A DNA stretch of 7,853 nt from Gammaproteobacteria bacterium (GCA_013138755.1 WTCC01000269.1:1-7853); one strand, 5' to 3'; shown: positions 1 through 6,394, numbered from the stretch's first letter. Notes: generated from the sequence alone by a model not told the origin. Program-made: numbers and translations.

Positions 1-233
1 GATTCCAGCTAGACAAGGGTTCTTCTTTTGTAATGTATACAGATGGCATCTCAGAAGCTCACAATAAACAAGGTGAACAATATACGGATGGAAAACTCAT
101 TGAGCTCATCTCAACTTTTGATGAAACCAACGTAGATGTGATAGGAAACGGTATCATCGATAGTGTTGATAGTTTCGCCGCTGATACAGAGCAGTTTGAC
201 GATATAACACTACTGATTATTCACTTTACATAA
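1..233 (+). CDS. SpoIIE/RsbU-type PP2C serine phosphatase, C-terminal end (partial)
   Basis: The reading frame is open from the window edge (frame starting at base 3) to TAA at 231-233, so only about the last 76 residues are present. Two hallmarks of the PP2C_SIG/SpoIIE family are visible: a YTDGISEA block followed by N-x-x-GE-x-Y, and a terminal FDDITLLII strand. The Asp residues of both blocks are expected metal ligands of the catalytic centre. Family members dephosphorylate phospho-serine on STAS antagonists, and the next two genes are an RsbW-like kinase and a STAS protein, so that is the likely substrate. The next gene starts 6 nt after this stop, indicating one transcript. The N-terminal part, often a receiver, PAS or HAMP sensor, lies outside the window, so the input signal cannot be inferred. 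Confidence 0.9.
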   Translation, partial: FQLDKGSSFVMYTDGISEAHNKQGEQYTDGKLIELISTFDETNVDVIGNGIIDSVDSFAADTEQFDDITLLIIHFT

Positions 234-239
234 ATCATA

Positions 240-668
240 ATGAATTCGAAATCACAAAATCGTCAATCAGTAACTCTTCAGAACAAGATAGCTGAGTGCG
301 AAAAATTAGTCGACTTATGGACCAACTATGCAAAATCAAACAACATACCTGATGACATTAAAAACGATCTACGTCTGGTCACTGAGGAAATTTTCGCCAA
401 CATAATCAATTACGCCCATAAGAGCGACGATATTCAGTCAGTCGATATCGAATTTAGTAGTGACACGGATTCGATCAGCATAACGTTCACCGACACCGGC
501 ATCGCGTTCAACCCCGTTGTGGACTGTAACAAAGACATCGAACAGGACGATCACTGTGAAGGAGGCATGGGCATTCACCTCATCATGTCACTAACAGATC
601 ACCAGGAATACAATAGAATTAATCAACGTAATGTATTTACCGTAACTAAATACTATACTGAGAAATAA
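240..668 (+). CDS. RsbW-like anti-sigma factor / serine kinase (GHKL ATPase)
   Basis: This is a 142-residue single-domain protein, the usual size for RsbW/SpoIIAB-type HATPase_c_2 proteins. The ATP-binding boxes are visible: an N box with E50 and N54 in TEEIFANIINYAH, a G1 box D85-T-G87 followed by F-x-P, and a G2 box GGMGIHL at 108-114. Proteins of this family bind a sigma factor or other target and phosphorylate a serine on their STAS antagonist. The antagonist is very probably the next gene. ATG 240 lies 6 nt after the upstream stop and has no clear Shine-Dalgarno, which suggests translational coupling to the phosphatase gene. No sigma gene is present here, and gammaproteobacteria generally lack SigB, so the controlled partner is unknown. 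The family call is firm; the kinase activity and target are inferred. Confidence 0.88.
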   Translation: MNSKSQNRQSVTLQNKIAECEKLVDLWTNYAKSNNIPDDIKNDLRLVTEEIFANIINYAHKSDDIQSVDIEFSSDTDSISITFTDTGIAFNPVVDCNKDIEQDDHCEGGMGIHLIMSLTDHQEYNRINQRNVFTVTKYYTEK

Positions 669-722
669 CAATCTCACATAACAACAATACATAATAACAA
701 TCAAGAAAATCATACATATCAA
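669..722 (+). other. G-depleted, CA/AT-rich leader before the STAS gene
   Basis: This 54-nt stretch between the kinase stop and the STAS ribosome binding site is almost free of G and rich in CAA/ATA triplets. It should be nearly unstructured as RNA. I see no convincing promoter in it. A sequence like this could raise translation of the antagonist above that of the kinase, but that is inference. Confidence 0.4.
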
Positions 723-724
723 TT

Positions 725-728
725 GGAG
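725..728 (+). promoter_or_regulatory. Shine-Dalgarno that decides the STAS start
   Basis: GGAG at 725-728 sits 6 nt before ATG 735. An in-frame TTG at 723 would place the start codon on top of this site and add four residues, so ATG 735 is preferred. Confidence 0.75.
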
Positions 729-734
729 ACAGTC

Positions 735-1109
735 ATGTCATTAGAAATCGCTATCAGCCCTGAAGCAAGCAGTGGCAAACGTATCTCAATCGCAGGAAGC
801 CTGGACAGCAACACAGCACCAGAGCTACAACAGCGCATCGATGCTGAAATAAATAAATCGATAACCACTACGATTATCGATTTTAAAGGTCTCGAGTTTT
901 TAAGTAGCGCGGGCTTAAGAGTTATTTTTAAAACAAAGAAAATGATGGACGGCCGTGGAGGAAAATTTCTACTGCTTAACCTGCAACCTCAGATAAAAAA
1001 AGTTTTCGAAATAATAAAGGCGCTAGACGGCATGGACGTTTTTAAAGATCAGGATGAGATGGACGACTACCTAACGGCGATGCAGAACAAAGTAATAGAC
1101 GGGGATTGA
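735..1109 (+). CDS. RsbV/SpoIIAA-like STAS-domain anti-sigma factor antagonist
   Basis: With the ATG at 735 this is a 124-residue single STAS domain. The diagnostic block is DFKGLEFLSSAGLRVIF (residues 49-65). By alignment with the MDSSGL motif of SpoIIAA, the serine expected to be phosphorylated is Ser58. In the partner switch, the unphosphorylated antagonist captures the RsbW-like protein and frees its target; the kinase phosphorylates Ser58 and the upstream PP2C reverses this. All three parts are adjacent and co-oriented, with phosphatase, kinase and antagonist in that order. The start was chosen on the GGAG ribosome binding site; a TTG start four codons upstream is the alternative. The gene ends 80 nt before the end of the convergent DUF302 gene. 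Confidence 0.92.
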   Translation: MSLEIAISPEASSGKRISIAGSLDSNTAPELQQRIDAEINKSITTTIIDFKGLEFLSSAGLRVIFKTKKMMDGRGGKFLLLNLQPQIKKVFEIIKALDGMDVFKDQDEMDDYLTAMQNKVIDGD

Positions 1110-1113
1110 AAAG

Positions 1114-1186
1114 AAAGTTGGCAGTAAAAGTTTAAAAGTTATATCTGACTACAAACGAGTTTTTGCTTTCAACTGCTAACTTTTTT
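1114..1186 (+). terminator. Stem with T-run at the convergent junction (probable Rho-independent terminator)
   Basis: Bases 1114-1125 pair with 1172-1183 over 12 bp, including one G-T wobble. An inner AAAG/CTTT extension follows, and the run TTTTTT lies at 1181-1186. It falls exactly between the stop of the STAS gene and the stop of the convergent DUF302 gene. The loop is long (about 46 nt before the inner pairs), so it is weaker than a textbook terminator. On the minus strand the arm ends in a broken T-rich tract, so it may work in both directions. Confidence 0.5.
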
Positions 1187-1188
1187 AA

Positions 1189-1644
1189 TCATTCCGCATT
1201 TCGAATATCATCAAACACAGAGTAGATGTCGCTCTCCCAACGTTTGAATAATATCTTATCCCTGTCATCATCAATCATATCTGCATAAATCTTTGGATTA
1301 GCGGTTACCAATACCGTTTCGTCGTGTTCAGCAAAGATAGAAATCTTAGGTGGCATGTAGGCGGCTAATACCGGATACTTATTAATCAAATACTGTATTT
1401 CCTTCGGCTTACCAACAAACACAATTCGATATTTATCCGTTTTATACCCCATACCCGTCAAACCGATATCGATGCGCTGAACACGTGTTACAGCATAGCC
1501 ATGCTCCCTGACTGATGTCTGCAGTGCGAGCATCGCTTCAGGGAAGCTCTGCTGTGTACGGACCATTAACAAATCACTCGCCAATACTGACAGAGAAGAA
1601 CAGGTCAGAAAGGTGAATAGCAAAAATTGTCTGAGCATTCTCAT
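1189..1644 (-). CDS. Exported stand-alone DUF302 protein
   Basis: This 151-residue protein has an N-terminal signal peptide (basic MRMLR, hydrophobic stretch, probable cleavage after V-L-A near residue 22). It is followed by one DUF302-like domain: an amphipathic N-terminal helix, the G-Y-x-V-x-R-V turn, a K-x-Y-R-I-V-F-V strand, and P-V-L-A-A-Y-M-P-P-K before the last strands. The cytochrome gene just upstream carries a second DUF302 domain, so the two probably act together in the periplasm. The start overlaps the upstream stop by 4 nt (ATGA). A GAGG lies 10 nt before the ATG, inside the upstream gene (plus-strand 1655-1658). The cysteine pair present in the fused DUF302 domain is absent here. 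No biochemical function can be assigned. The domain call is from remembered family pattern and was not searched. Confidence 0.8.
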   Translation of the reverse strand: MRMLRQFLLFTFLTCSSLSVLASDLLMVRTQQSFPEAMLALQTSVREHGYAVTRVQRIDIGLTGMGYKTDKYRIVFVGKPKEIQYLINKYPVLAAYMPPKISIFAEHDETVLVTANPKIYADMIDDDRDKILFKRWESDIYSVFDDIRNAE

Positions 1645-2702
1645 AGAGTCGCATCCTCTAATAATGTGCTATACAACTCGTACATTTCATTACATGACTC
1701 ATCCAGCTCATGATTATTAAATAACAGACTCAAGCGTTTAGGATTAATGGTTGTCAACTGCACCTTGCCATCTTTTTCAATGACTGTTACGCGACAAGGA
1801 AGAAACATGCCGATGCGTGGGTCAATCGTCAAAGCTTCGAATAAGAATCCAAAATTACAGAAATGCAGCACGACCTGTTTTTTATTTTCCTTACCCTCAT
1901 CCACCAATCCATGCTCAAGATAGTCAGTGCGGATCAAGGTGAAATTCTGATCTGTAATAGCCTGCTTCAAATTCTCAATCGTCTCATCGAGACCATAAGG
2001 TGAATCAACGATAATGGCGAACGGTTCATCATGAACCCCATTCAGAGACTTCTGTAATTCAGCAGCAGGCTTTTCTAATGAACGTATATATGCAACGACA
2101 TCATCAATATCCTTTTCTGACAGACCTGCAACCAACATGGACGTCATCGGCGTGCCTTCTCTACCAAAGGTAATCGTATCGCGGATCATTACATCACTAG
2201 CAGACATCAGAAAACCTACGTTACTCAACGCTGGGGCAATGATTGGAAGCTCACGCTTTCTAGAAAAAGTAACACCCGTACCTTTACCACCACTTCCCTT
2301 ATCACCGTGACATTGTGAACAAAACTTCTCATAAATCTGAGCACCATGTTCAGCATCACCTTTTATCACCATACTGTTTTCTTCTGGAGCAGGTTTATCG
2401 GACCAGCTTCTAACATGGCTGACAATAGCGCTTACCTGAGCATCACTCAAAGTTTCAAATGAAGGCATTATTCTTCCCGGCCTTCCAGAACGAATCGTCT
2501 TACTCAGATACGTATCCGATACACTATTTAAAAAAGAAGGCAGTGCGATTGGAACACCCACCCCACCTTTGCCATCCACGCCATGGCAAGACGAACAATA
2601 GGTGGCATACAATTCGTCACCGTGCGGAGCGGCGTATGCATTAACACTGAAAGCAAGAACAAAAAAAACAACTATATTTTTCATACGAATTAATTTCGGC
2701 AT
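1641..2702 (-). CDS. Periplasmic diheme cytochrome c with C-terminal DUF302 domain
   Basis: The 353-residue product begins with a signal peptide (residues about 1-25, cleavage near A-Y-A). Two class I cytochrome c domains follow. The first has CSSCH at 36-40 and a likely axial Met79 (GRIMPSF). The second has CSQCH at 128-132 and a likely axial Met186 (EGTPMTSM). From about residue 228 to the end there is a DUF302 domain with two cysteines in family-typical places (Cys282 in HFC, Cys303 in LPC). Such a protein would be an electron carrier in the periplasm, with DUF302 possibly acting as a sensor, partner or redox site; that part is inference. Start: ATG 2702 has no strong ribosome binding site and a second ATG six codons on (2684) is possible; both keep the signal peptide. 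It overlaps the next gene by 4 nt and lies 32 nt after the HIT gene. Confidence 0.9.
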   Translation of the reverse strand: MPKLIRMKNIVVFFVLAFSVNAYAAPHGDELYATYCSSCHGVDGKGGVGVPIALPSFLNSVSDTYLSKTIRSGRPGRIMPSFETLSDAQVSAIVSHVRSWSDKPAPEENSMVIKGDAEHGAQIYEKFCSQCHGDKGSGGKGTGVTFSRKRELPIIAPALSNVGFLMSASDVMIRDTITFGREGTPMTSMLVAGLSEKDIDDVVAYIRSLEKPAAELQKSLNGVHDEPFAIIVDSPYGLDETIENLKQAITDQNFTLIRTDYLEHGLVDEGKENKKQVVLHFCNFGFLFEALTIDPRIGMFLPCRVTVIEKDGKVQLTTINPKRLSLLFNNHELDESCNEMYELYSTLLEDATL

Positions 2703-2734
2703 TCAATAAATGGACTCAAAATCTTAACTACACA

Positions 2735-3079
2735 CTATCCTGGCGGCCAGGTCATGTTGCGATTAGCCAGCATATGCATATGAATATGAAAGACTGTCTG
2801 ACCCGATTTTTGATTACAATTAACCACCAGACGATAAGAATCTTCACTGACCTCTTGCTGGGAAGCGATAATTTTCGCCGCTGAAAATAGTTTACCCATA
2901 ACTAACTCGTCTGCATCAGTCATATCATTAACGGTTGATATATGCTTTTTAGGGATAATAATTATATGCACTGGCGCCTGAGGATTTACATCATTAAAGG
3001 CAAGCACATCATCACTTTCGAAAACAATGTCACCCTGTATTTCACCTTCGCAAATTTTACAGAACAAACAGTCACTCAT
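2735..3079 (-). CDS. hinT: HinT-like HIT (histidine triad) nucleotide-binding protein
   Basis: This 114-residue protein is full length for bacterial HinT. The histidine triad is H98-I-H100-M-H102-M, and the C-terminus is MTWPPG, as in many proteobacterial homologues. An N-terminal CLFCKIC segment matches the usual C-x-F-C-K-I start of the family. HinT proteins are cytosolic hydrolases of nucleoside phosphoramidates and acyl-adenylates. A strong GAGGTG ribosome binding site lies just upstream of the ATG (plus-strand 3085-3090). The gene is first in a minus-strand operon with the diheme cytochrome and DUF302 genes, and has its own promoter in the gap after recR. A link between HinT chemistry and the cytochrome is not obvious; co-transcription may be incidental. 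Confidence 0.93.
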   Translation of the reverse strand: MSDCLFCKICEGEIQGDIVFESDDVLAFNDVNPQAPVHIIIIPKKHISTVNDMTDADELVMGKLFSAAKIIASQQEVSEDSYRLVVNCNQKSGQTVFHIHMHMLANRNMTWPPG

Positions 3080-3100
3080 ATAGGCACCTCACGACAGATA

Positions 3101-3142
3101 ATTAGAACTCAAACTTATATAAAAATTATTGATTTCAGTCAA
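3101..3142 (-). promoter_or_regulatory. Promoter region of hinT-cytochrome-DUF302 operon with FNR/Anr-like box
   Basis: Read on the minus strand, TTGACT (3142-3137) is followed after exactly 17 nt by TATAAG (3119-3114), a good sigma-70 promoter. Overlapping the -35 is TTGAC-TGAA-ATCAA (3142-3129), which matches the FNR/Anr box TTGAT-N4-ATCAA at 9 of 10 positions. A second -10-like hexamer, TCTAAT (3106-3101), would place +1 near 3094, with the box centred at -41.5, the classic class II activating position. The box could therefore activate from the second start or block the first. Both readings are inferred from sequence only. Confidence 0.6.
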
Positions 3143-3201
3143 TGCCAGGCAATTAACGCGAAATACAGACACTGCAAACATCTCAGTTATTTTAAACGAA
3201 G

Positions 3202-3798
3202 CTATGAGTCGAAGCGTTGCCTACCGCTTAAAGCATGAGCCAGTGTTCCAGCATCAATATACTCCAGCTCGCCGCCTAATGGAACGCCATGTGCAATCCG
3301 TGTCGTCATCACCTGGTGTTTAACAGCCATATCAGAGATGTAATGCGCAGTGGCCTCGCCTTCCACTGTAGGGTTTGTAGCCAGAATCAATTCTTTAATT
3401 TCACCGCTCGCCAGACGAGCTTCGAGTAATTCCAGACCCAGCTCAGCAGGGCCAATGCCATCAAGAGGCGATAGATGCCCCATTAAAACAAAATATTTGC
3501 CGCGAAATTCAGCCGTGTTCTCAATCGCAAAAACGTCTGCAGGTGTTTCGATCACACATAATGAATCGTTTTCTCTTGAGGTACTGACACAGATTTCGCA
3601 TAACTCATGCTCACTCAGAGTCCGGCACATCGAACAATGACCAATTTTTTCAACTGCCTCAGTCAGAGCAGACGATAAATGTTTGGCGCCATCGGTATCA
3701 CGTTCCAACAGATAAAATGCCATGCGCTGCGCAGATTTTGGCCCCACGCCCGGTAAACATTTCAGTGCATCGATTAATTGTTGTAATAATGGAGACAT
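3202..3798 (-). CDS. recR: Recombination mediator protein RecR
   Basis: The 198-residue product is the normal RecR length. In order it shows a helix-hairpin-helix ([14 protein letters not shown], residues 15-28), a four-cysteine zinc finger (Cys55, Cys58, Cys67, Cys70), and a TOPRIM domain starting near residue 80 with E84 ([11 protein letters not shown]), then [18 protein letters not shown] and a Walker-B-like [12 protein letters not shown] block. RecR forms rings that work with RecO (and RecF) to load RecA on SSB-coated DNA during gap repair. It is the last gene of the dnaX-ybaB-recR cluster. The start has only a weak purine-rich AAGAAAG before it. No terminator is seen after the stop, so readthrough into hinT is possible. 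Confidence 0.97.
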   Translation of the reverse strand: MSPLLQQLIDALKCLPGVGPKSAQRMAFYLLERDTDGAKHLSSALTEAVEKIGHCSMCRTLSEHELCEICVSTSRENDSLCVIETPADVFAIENTAEFRGKYFVLMGHLSPLDGIGPAELGLELLEARLASGEIKELILATNPTVEGEATAHYISDMAVKHQVMTTRIAHGVPLGGELEYIDAGTLAHALSGRQRFDS

Positions 3799-3837
3799 AC
3801 TTTCTTTTATTTAACAGCTTACAGACGACTATTGTTT

Positions 3838-3909
3838 CGTAGGGCGGGCATTGCTCACCAGTGTGCAAGCATTGTATTTATTAAAATGGCGGACAATGCA
3901 CGCCCTACG
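3838..3909. repeat. MITE/REP-like imperfect palindrome between ybaB and recR
   Basis: Arms at 3838-3860 and 3887-3909 (23 nt each) are inverted repeats with 19 of 23 positions matching. Both arms start from the outer end with CGTAGGGCG and enclose a 26-nt AT-rich centre. The outer motif GTAGGGCGGGC resembles dispersed GTAGGG(T/C)GGGC palindromes that I recall from many proteobacterial genomes. It sits 3 nt after the ybaB stop (stop at 3913-3915). In RNA it would fold into a long hairpin, which could protect the upstream transcript or reduce recR expression. No clear target-site duplication is visible. Confidence 0.7.
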
Positions 3910-3912
3910 GTT

Positions 3913-4236
3913 CTAAAAAGGTAACTTCATACCGGCAGGTAGATTCATACCAGCTGTTACACCTGACATCTTGGTTGAAGATTCCTGCTCAATCTTTCTT
4001 ACCGCGTCATTCACCGCAGCGGCCAGCAGATCCTCAATCATCTCTTTGTCGTCTTTCATCAGACTCTCATCGATATTGACACGACGTAACTCATGTCGAC
4101 CATTCATGATAACTTTCACCATGCCGCCGCCGGCTTGGCCTTCTACTTCCATGTTTGCTATCTCTTGCTGCGCTTTCTGCATGTCTTCCTGCATCTTCTG
4201 CGCTTGCTTCATCATATTACCCATTGCACCTTTCAT
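3913..4236 (-). CDS. ybaB: YbaB/EbfC family nucleoid-associated protein
   Basis: The 107-residue protein has the family layout: a methionine- and glutamine-rich N-terminal helix ([20 protein letters not shown]), a central [24 protein letters not shown] sheet region, a second long helix ([19 protein letters not shown]), and a G/M-rich tail ending in GMKLPF. YbaB proteins are small dimers that bind DNA and affect gene expression broadly. The gene is second in the conserved dnaX-ybaB-recR order. It has a clear AGAGGAAG ribosome binding site just before the ATG (plus-strand about 4241-4248). The 111-nt gap back to dnaX shows no convincing promoter, so it is probably expressed from the dnaX transcript. 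Confidence 0.95.
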   Translation of the reverse strand: MKGAMGNMMKQAQKMQEDMQKAQQEIANMEVEGQAGGGMVKVIMNGRHELRRVNIDESLMKDDKEMIEDLLAAAVNDAVRKIEQESSTKMSGVTAGMNLPAGMKLPF

Positions 4237-4347
4237 AACTCTTCCTCTTTAATCTCTAATTATCTTTAGGTCGCCACTATTCTTTTGCAGCAATTGATTG
4301 CAACTTAACATCAACACGACGACTTTTTTCGTTAGCAGACACTTCTA

Positions 4348-5991
4348 TCAAGCCACAGGCTTTACAGAGCCAGGAACGACTTCAGCATTAAAATTCTCTT
4401 TTAGTGACCGAGTAAAACTATCATCATTCACCGATTGCACTGCTTGATCCTGTCGCTGTACGATTTCTCTCTGGGTCGTCTGCGCGGGTGATTCAGCTTC
4501 AATCTTATTTACAACTTCTATCTCAAGTCTCGCTTCGATATTAAAATATTCACCTAAAGCTTGCTGTAACCGCTGTTTAGCTTTCGGGTTGATTAAATTG
4601 CTATGACCTGCGGCAATCTGCAAAATAATATCGTTTCCTTCACGTTTCTTAACTGTACAATTTACCGCAAGCTGCTTGACCAGACCGCCCAGACCCAGTG
4701 CATTAACTATCTCTCGCCAGTCGTTTGATACTGCGCCAGATTGCGACATTTGAGCCGCTACCGGAGCCGCGTTAGAACTACTTACTTCTTTCTGTACAGA
4801 CCGAACATCTACTGTAGATGAAGTTTTACTCTTCACTGTTGCACTGCTTTTTTGAGTTATCACTTGCGCTTGAGGTTGCTGCTGCACCACACGACCTGCG
4901 TCTGCTCCTACCGGTCTAAAGGCAAGCATCCTTAGCAAGATCATTTCAAAACCATTTCTGGCGTCTGGTGACAACGGCAAGTCTCTACGACCGATTAACG
5001 CTATCTGATAGAACAGGTGTAAATCTTCTGCCGATACCTCATTACTGAGATTGAGCAAAGTTTCACGCGCACTAACAAACTCGTCCAGAGCTTCCGGCAC
5101 TGTTTTCGCCAGGCTCATATGGTGTAACAGACTAAGTAACTCTGCGAGTACATTTTCAAAATCGGGCGACAACTCAGCCAGTTCAGCAACAAGCTGCAAC
5201 GTTTCATTAGCGTCACGCTGCAACATGGCAGTTAGTAGTTTAATCACCTTGTCGCGAGAAACACTGCCCAGCATGTCTCTGACGTCTTGCTCCTTGATCA
5301 CACCGCCGCCAAACGCAAGCGCTTGATCAAGCAGACTCAGGGCATCGCGCATACTGCCATCGGCAGCTTCTGCGATAAATTGTAGCGCAGTCACATTATG
5401 TTCGACATTTTCTTCACTCAATATATGCTGCATATGACTGATAATTAAACTGACAGGCAGACGCTTCAGATTAAACTGCAAGCAGCGTGAAAGAATTGTA
5501 ACGGGTAATTTTTTCGGATCAGTCGTAGCCAACAAAAACTTTACATGTGGCGGTGGCTCTTCCAATGTTTTCAGCAAGGCATTGAAACTGCTCTTAGAAA
5601 ACATGTGCACTTCGTCGATCAAATATACTTTGTAACGACCGCGTGTTGGCGCATATTGTACGTTTTCCAGTAGATCACGAGTATCATCCACACCGGTACG
5701 CGACGCGGCGTCGACTTCGATCAAATCCACATAACGACCTTCTGCTATCTCGACGCAGGTCGCACATTCACCACAAGGCGTGGAGGTAATGCCCTTCTCG
5801 CAATTCAAAGACTTCGAAAAGATACGTGCGATAGTCGTTTTACCAACACCACGTGTACCGGTAAACAGATAAGCGTGGTGCAATCGATCATCATCGAGCG
5901 CGTTAATCAGGGCGCGCTGCACATGTTCCTGACCGACCAGCTCCTGGAAATTTTGCGGACGCCATTTACGCGCCAGAACTTGATAGCTCAC
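4348..5991 (-). CDS. dnaX: DNA polymerase III gamma/tau subunit DnaX
   Basis: The 547-residue product is the clamp-loader ATPase. The AAA+ core shows Walker A GTRGVGKT (45-52), a zinc module Cys64/Cys73/Cys76/Cys79, Walker B LIDEVHMF (about 124-131), the LATTDPKKLP sensor region and the SRC arginine-finger motif. Domain III runs to about residue 370, followed by a polar S/T/Q-rich linker. The tau C-terminal domain then matches the E. coli tau end: LVKQLAVNCTV near its start, and SLKENFNAEV near its end. The start is GTG 5989-5991, fixed by the conserved N-terminus SYQVLARKWRPQ; there is no Shine-Dalgarno in the usual place. I find no canonical A-AAA-AAG slippery heptamer in frame; the one six-A run (plus-strand 4848-4853, linker) is out of phase for it. 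The gene heads the dnaX-ybaB-recR cluster. Confidence 0.97.
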   Translation of the reverse strand: MSYQVLARKWRPQNFQELVGQEHVQRALINALDDDRLHHAYLFTGTRGVGKTTIARIFSKSLNCEKGITSTPCGECATCVEIAEGRYVDLIEVDAASRTGVDDTRDLLENVQYAPTRGRYKVYLIDEVHMFSKSSFNALLKTLEEPPPHVKFLLATTDPKKLPVTILSRCLQFNLKRLPVSLIISHMQHILSEENVEHNVTALQFIAEAADGSMRDALSLLDQALAFGGGVIKEQDVRDMLGSVSRDKVIKLLTAMLQRDANETLQLVAELAELSPDFENVLAELLSLLHHMSLAKTVPEALDEFVSARETLLNLSNEVSAEDLHLFYQIALIGRRDLPLSPDARNGFEMILLRMLAFRPVGADAGRVVQQQPQAQVITQKSSATVKSKTSSTVDVRSVQKEVSSSNAAPVAAQMSQSGAVSNDWREIVNALGLGGLVKQLAVNCTVKKREGNDIILQIAAGHSNLINPKAKQRLQQALGEYFNIEARLEIEVVNKIEAESPAQTTQREIVQRQDQAVQSVNDDSFTRSLKENFNAEVVPGSVKPVA

Positions 5992-6047
5992 GGTGTATAA
6001 CTCATAGATGAAAACTCACAAGCGGCCACTCACAGATGAAAATCATT
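5978..6047 (-). repeat. 14-nt periodic array with chained five-codon ORFs leading into dnaX
   Basis: Read on the minus strand, (G/A)TGAG(T/C) recurs at exact 14-nt steps at 6033, 6019, 6005 and 5991, the last being the dnaX GTG start. The unit before, 6047-6034, shares TTTTCATCT with the unit 6019-6006. Each of the three upstream starts opens a five-codon ORF (6033-6016, 6019-6002, 6005-5988). The TGA stop of each overlaps the next start by 4 nt (GTGA, ATGA, GTGA), and the last stop overlaps dnaX. This is direct observation; a role in translational control is inference. Confidence 0.6.
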
Positions 6048-6134
6048 GTTGATTTTTTAGATAGAAAAACATCGGTAGAGTCTATCGAAGATAGCTGCAA
6101 TATTACAGCCAAGATTCTAAAAAGATAAGAATAA
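6048..6134. other. Spacer between 4.5S RNA and dnaX
   Basis: On the minus strand the 4.5S 3' end is followed by a T-rich tract (through about 6117) that may terminate ffs on its own terminal helix. Two small stems follow: GCTGTAATATTGCAGC, a 16-nt self-complementary run with wobble pairs, and CTATC-TTC-GATAG. An AT-rich stem, AAAATCA/TGATTTT (6039-6045 with 6050-6056), overlaps the edge of the array. I see no strong promoter for dnaX. Confidence 0.35.
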
Positions 6135-6249
6135 GGTGGTAACCCGCCCCAGCCGCACCTCGGCACCCGAGGTCACTATTACCGTTGCTTCCTTCCGGAC
6201 CTGGCGGAGTTCATAGTTTATCGTCGCGAGGGAACCAGAACGGGTCACC
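6135..6249 (-). ncRNA. ffs: 4.5S-type signal recognition particle RNA
   Basis: On the minus strand the core CAGGTCCGGAAGGAAGCA is present (plus-strand about 6185-6203). It is the universally conserved apical region of SRP RNA, with its GGAA tetraloop and asymmetric loop that bind Ffh. The 5' end GGTGACCCG (6249-6241) pairs with CGGGTTACC near the 3' end, closing the long hairpin. The resulting length of about 115 nt is that of the gammaproteobacterial 4.5S class without an Alu domain. SRP RNA with Ffh targets membrane proteins co-translationally. Ends are estimated from pairing and may be off by a few bases. A TATAAT lies just upstream. Confidence 0.95.
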
Positions 6250-6260
6250 ATAAGCCGCGC

Positions 6261-6266
6261 ATTATA
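6261..6266 (-). promoter_or_regulatory. -10 element of ffs promoter
   Basis: A perfect TATAAT on the minus strand lies 11 nt before the inferred 5' end of 4.5S RNA. It is followed by the GC-rich discriminator GCGCGGC, the type seen at growth-rate-controlled and stringently controlled promoters. No good -35 is found at 16-18 nt. Confidence 0.65.
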
Positions 6267-6347
6267 CATTTTTCAGCCAAAAAATCCCTACATTTTTTCA
6301 AAATCACTCTTAATTTCTTACAGCACCAATGCAGCATCAATGTCATG

Positions 6348-6353
6348 TATAAT
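6348..6353 (+). promoter_or_regulatory. -10 element of hemC promoter
   Basis: A perfect TATAAT lies 41 nt before the hemC ATG and is followed by GCGCCC. With its flanks it repeats the ffs promoter core ATGTATAATGCGC in the opposite direction. The -35 is poor. The predicted leader is about 35 nt and has no visible Shine-Dalgarno. Confidence 0.6.
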
Positions 6354-6394
6354 GCGCCCTTATTTTTAAATCACTGCCAAGTAACACCTCTTCG

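Noticed and set aside
723..734. TTG at 723 as the STAS gene start, giving four extra residues.
   Set aside because: The TTG overlaps the GGAG ribosome binding site of ATG 735, and the STAS domain is complete from the ATG.
4262..4347. Stop-free stretch on the minus strand after dnaX that looks protein-like in another frame (ends in TAG before ybaB).
   Set aside because: It is only about 30 codons with no good start or ribosome binding site, and dnaX already ends with the expected tau C-terminus. A run of this length is common by chance.
4848..4853. Six-A run (minus strand) in the dnaX linker as a programmed frameshift site.
   Set aside because: In frame it reads CAA-AAA-AGC, not the A-AAA-AAG heptamer. 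I see no supporting stem-loop or upstream Shine-Dalgarno that I could defend. Transcriptional slippage is not excluded.
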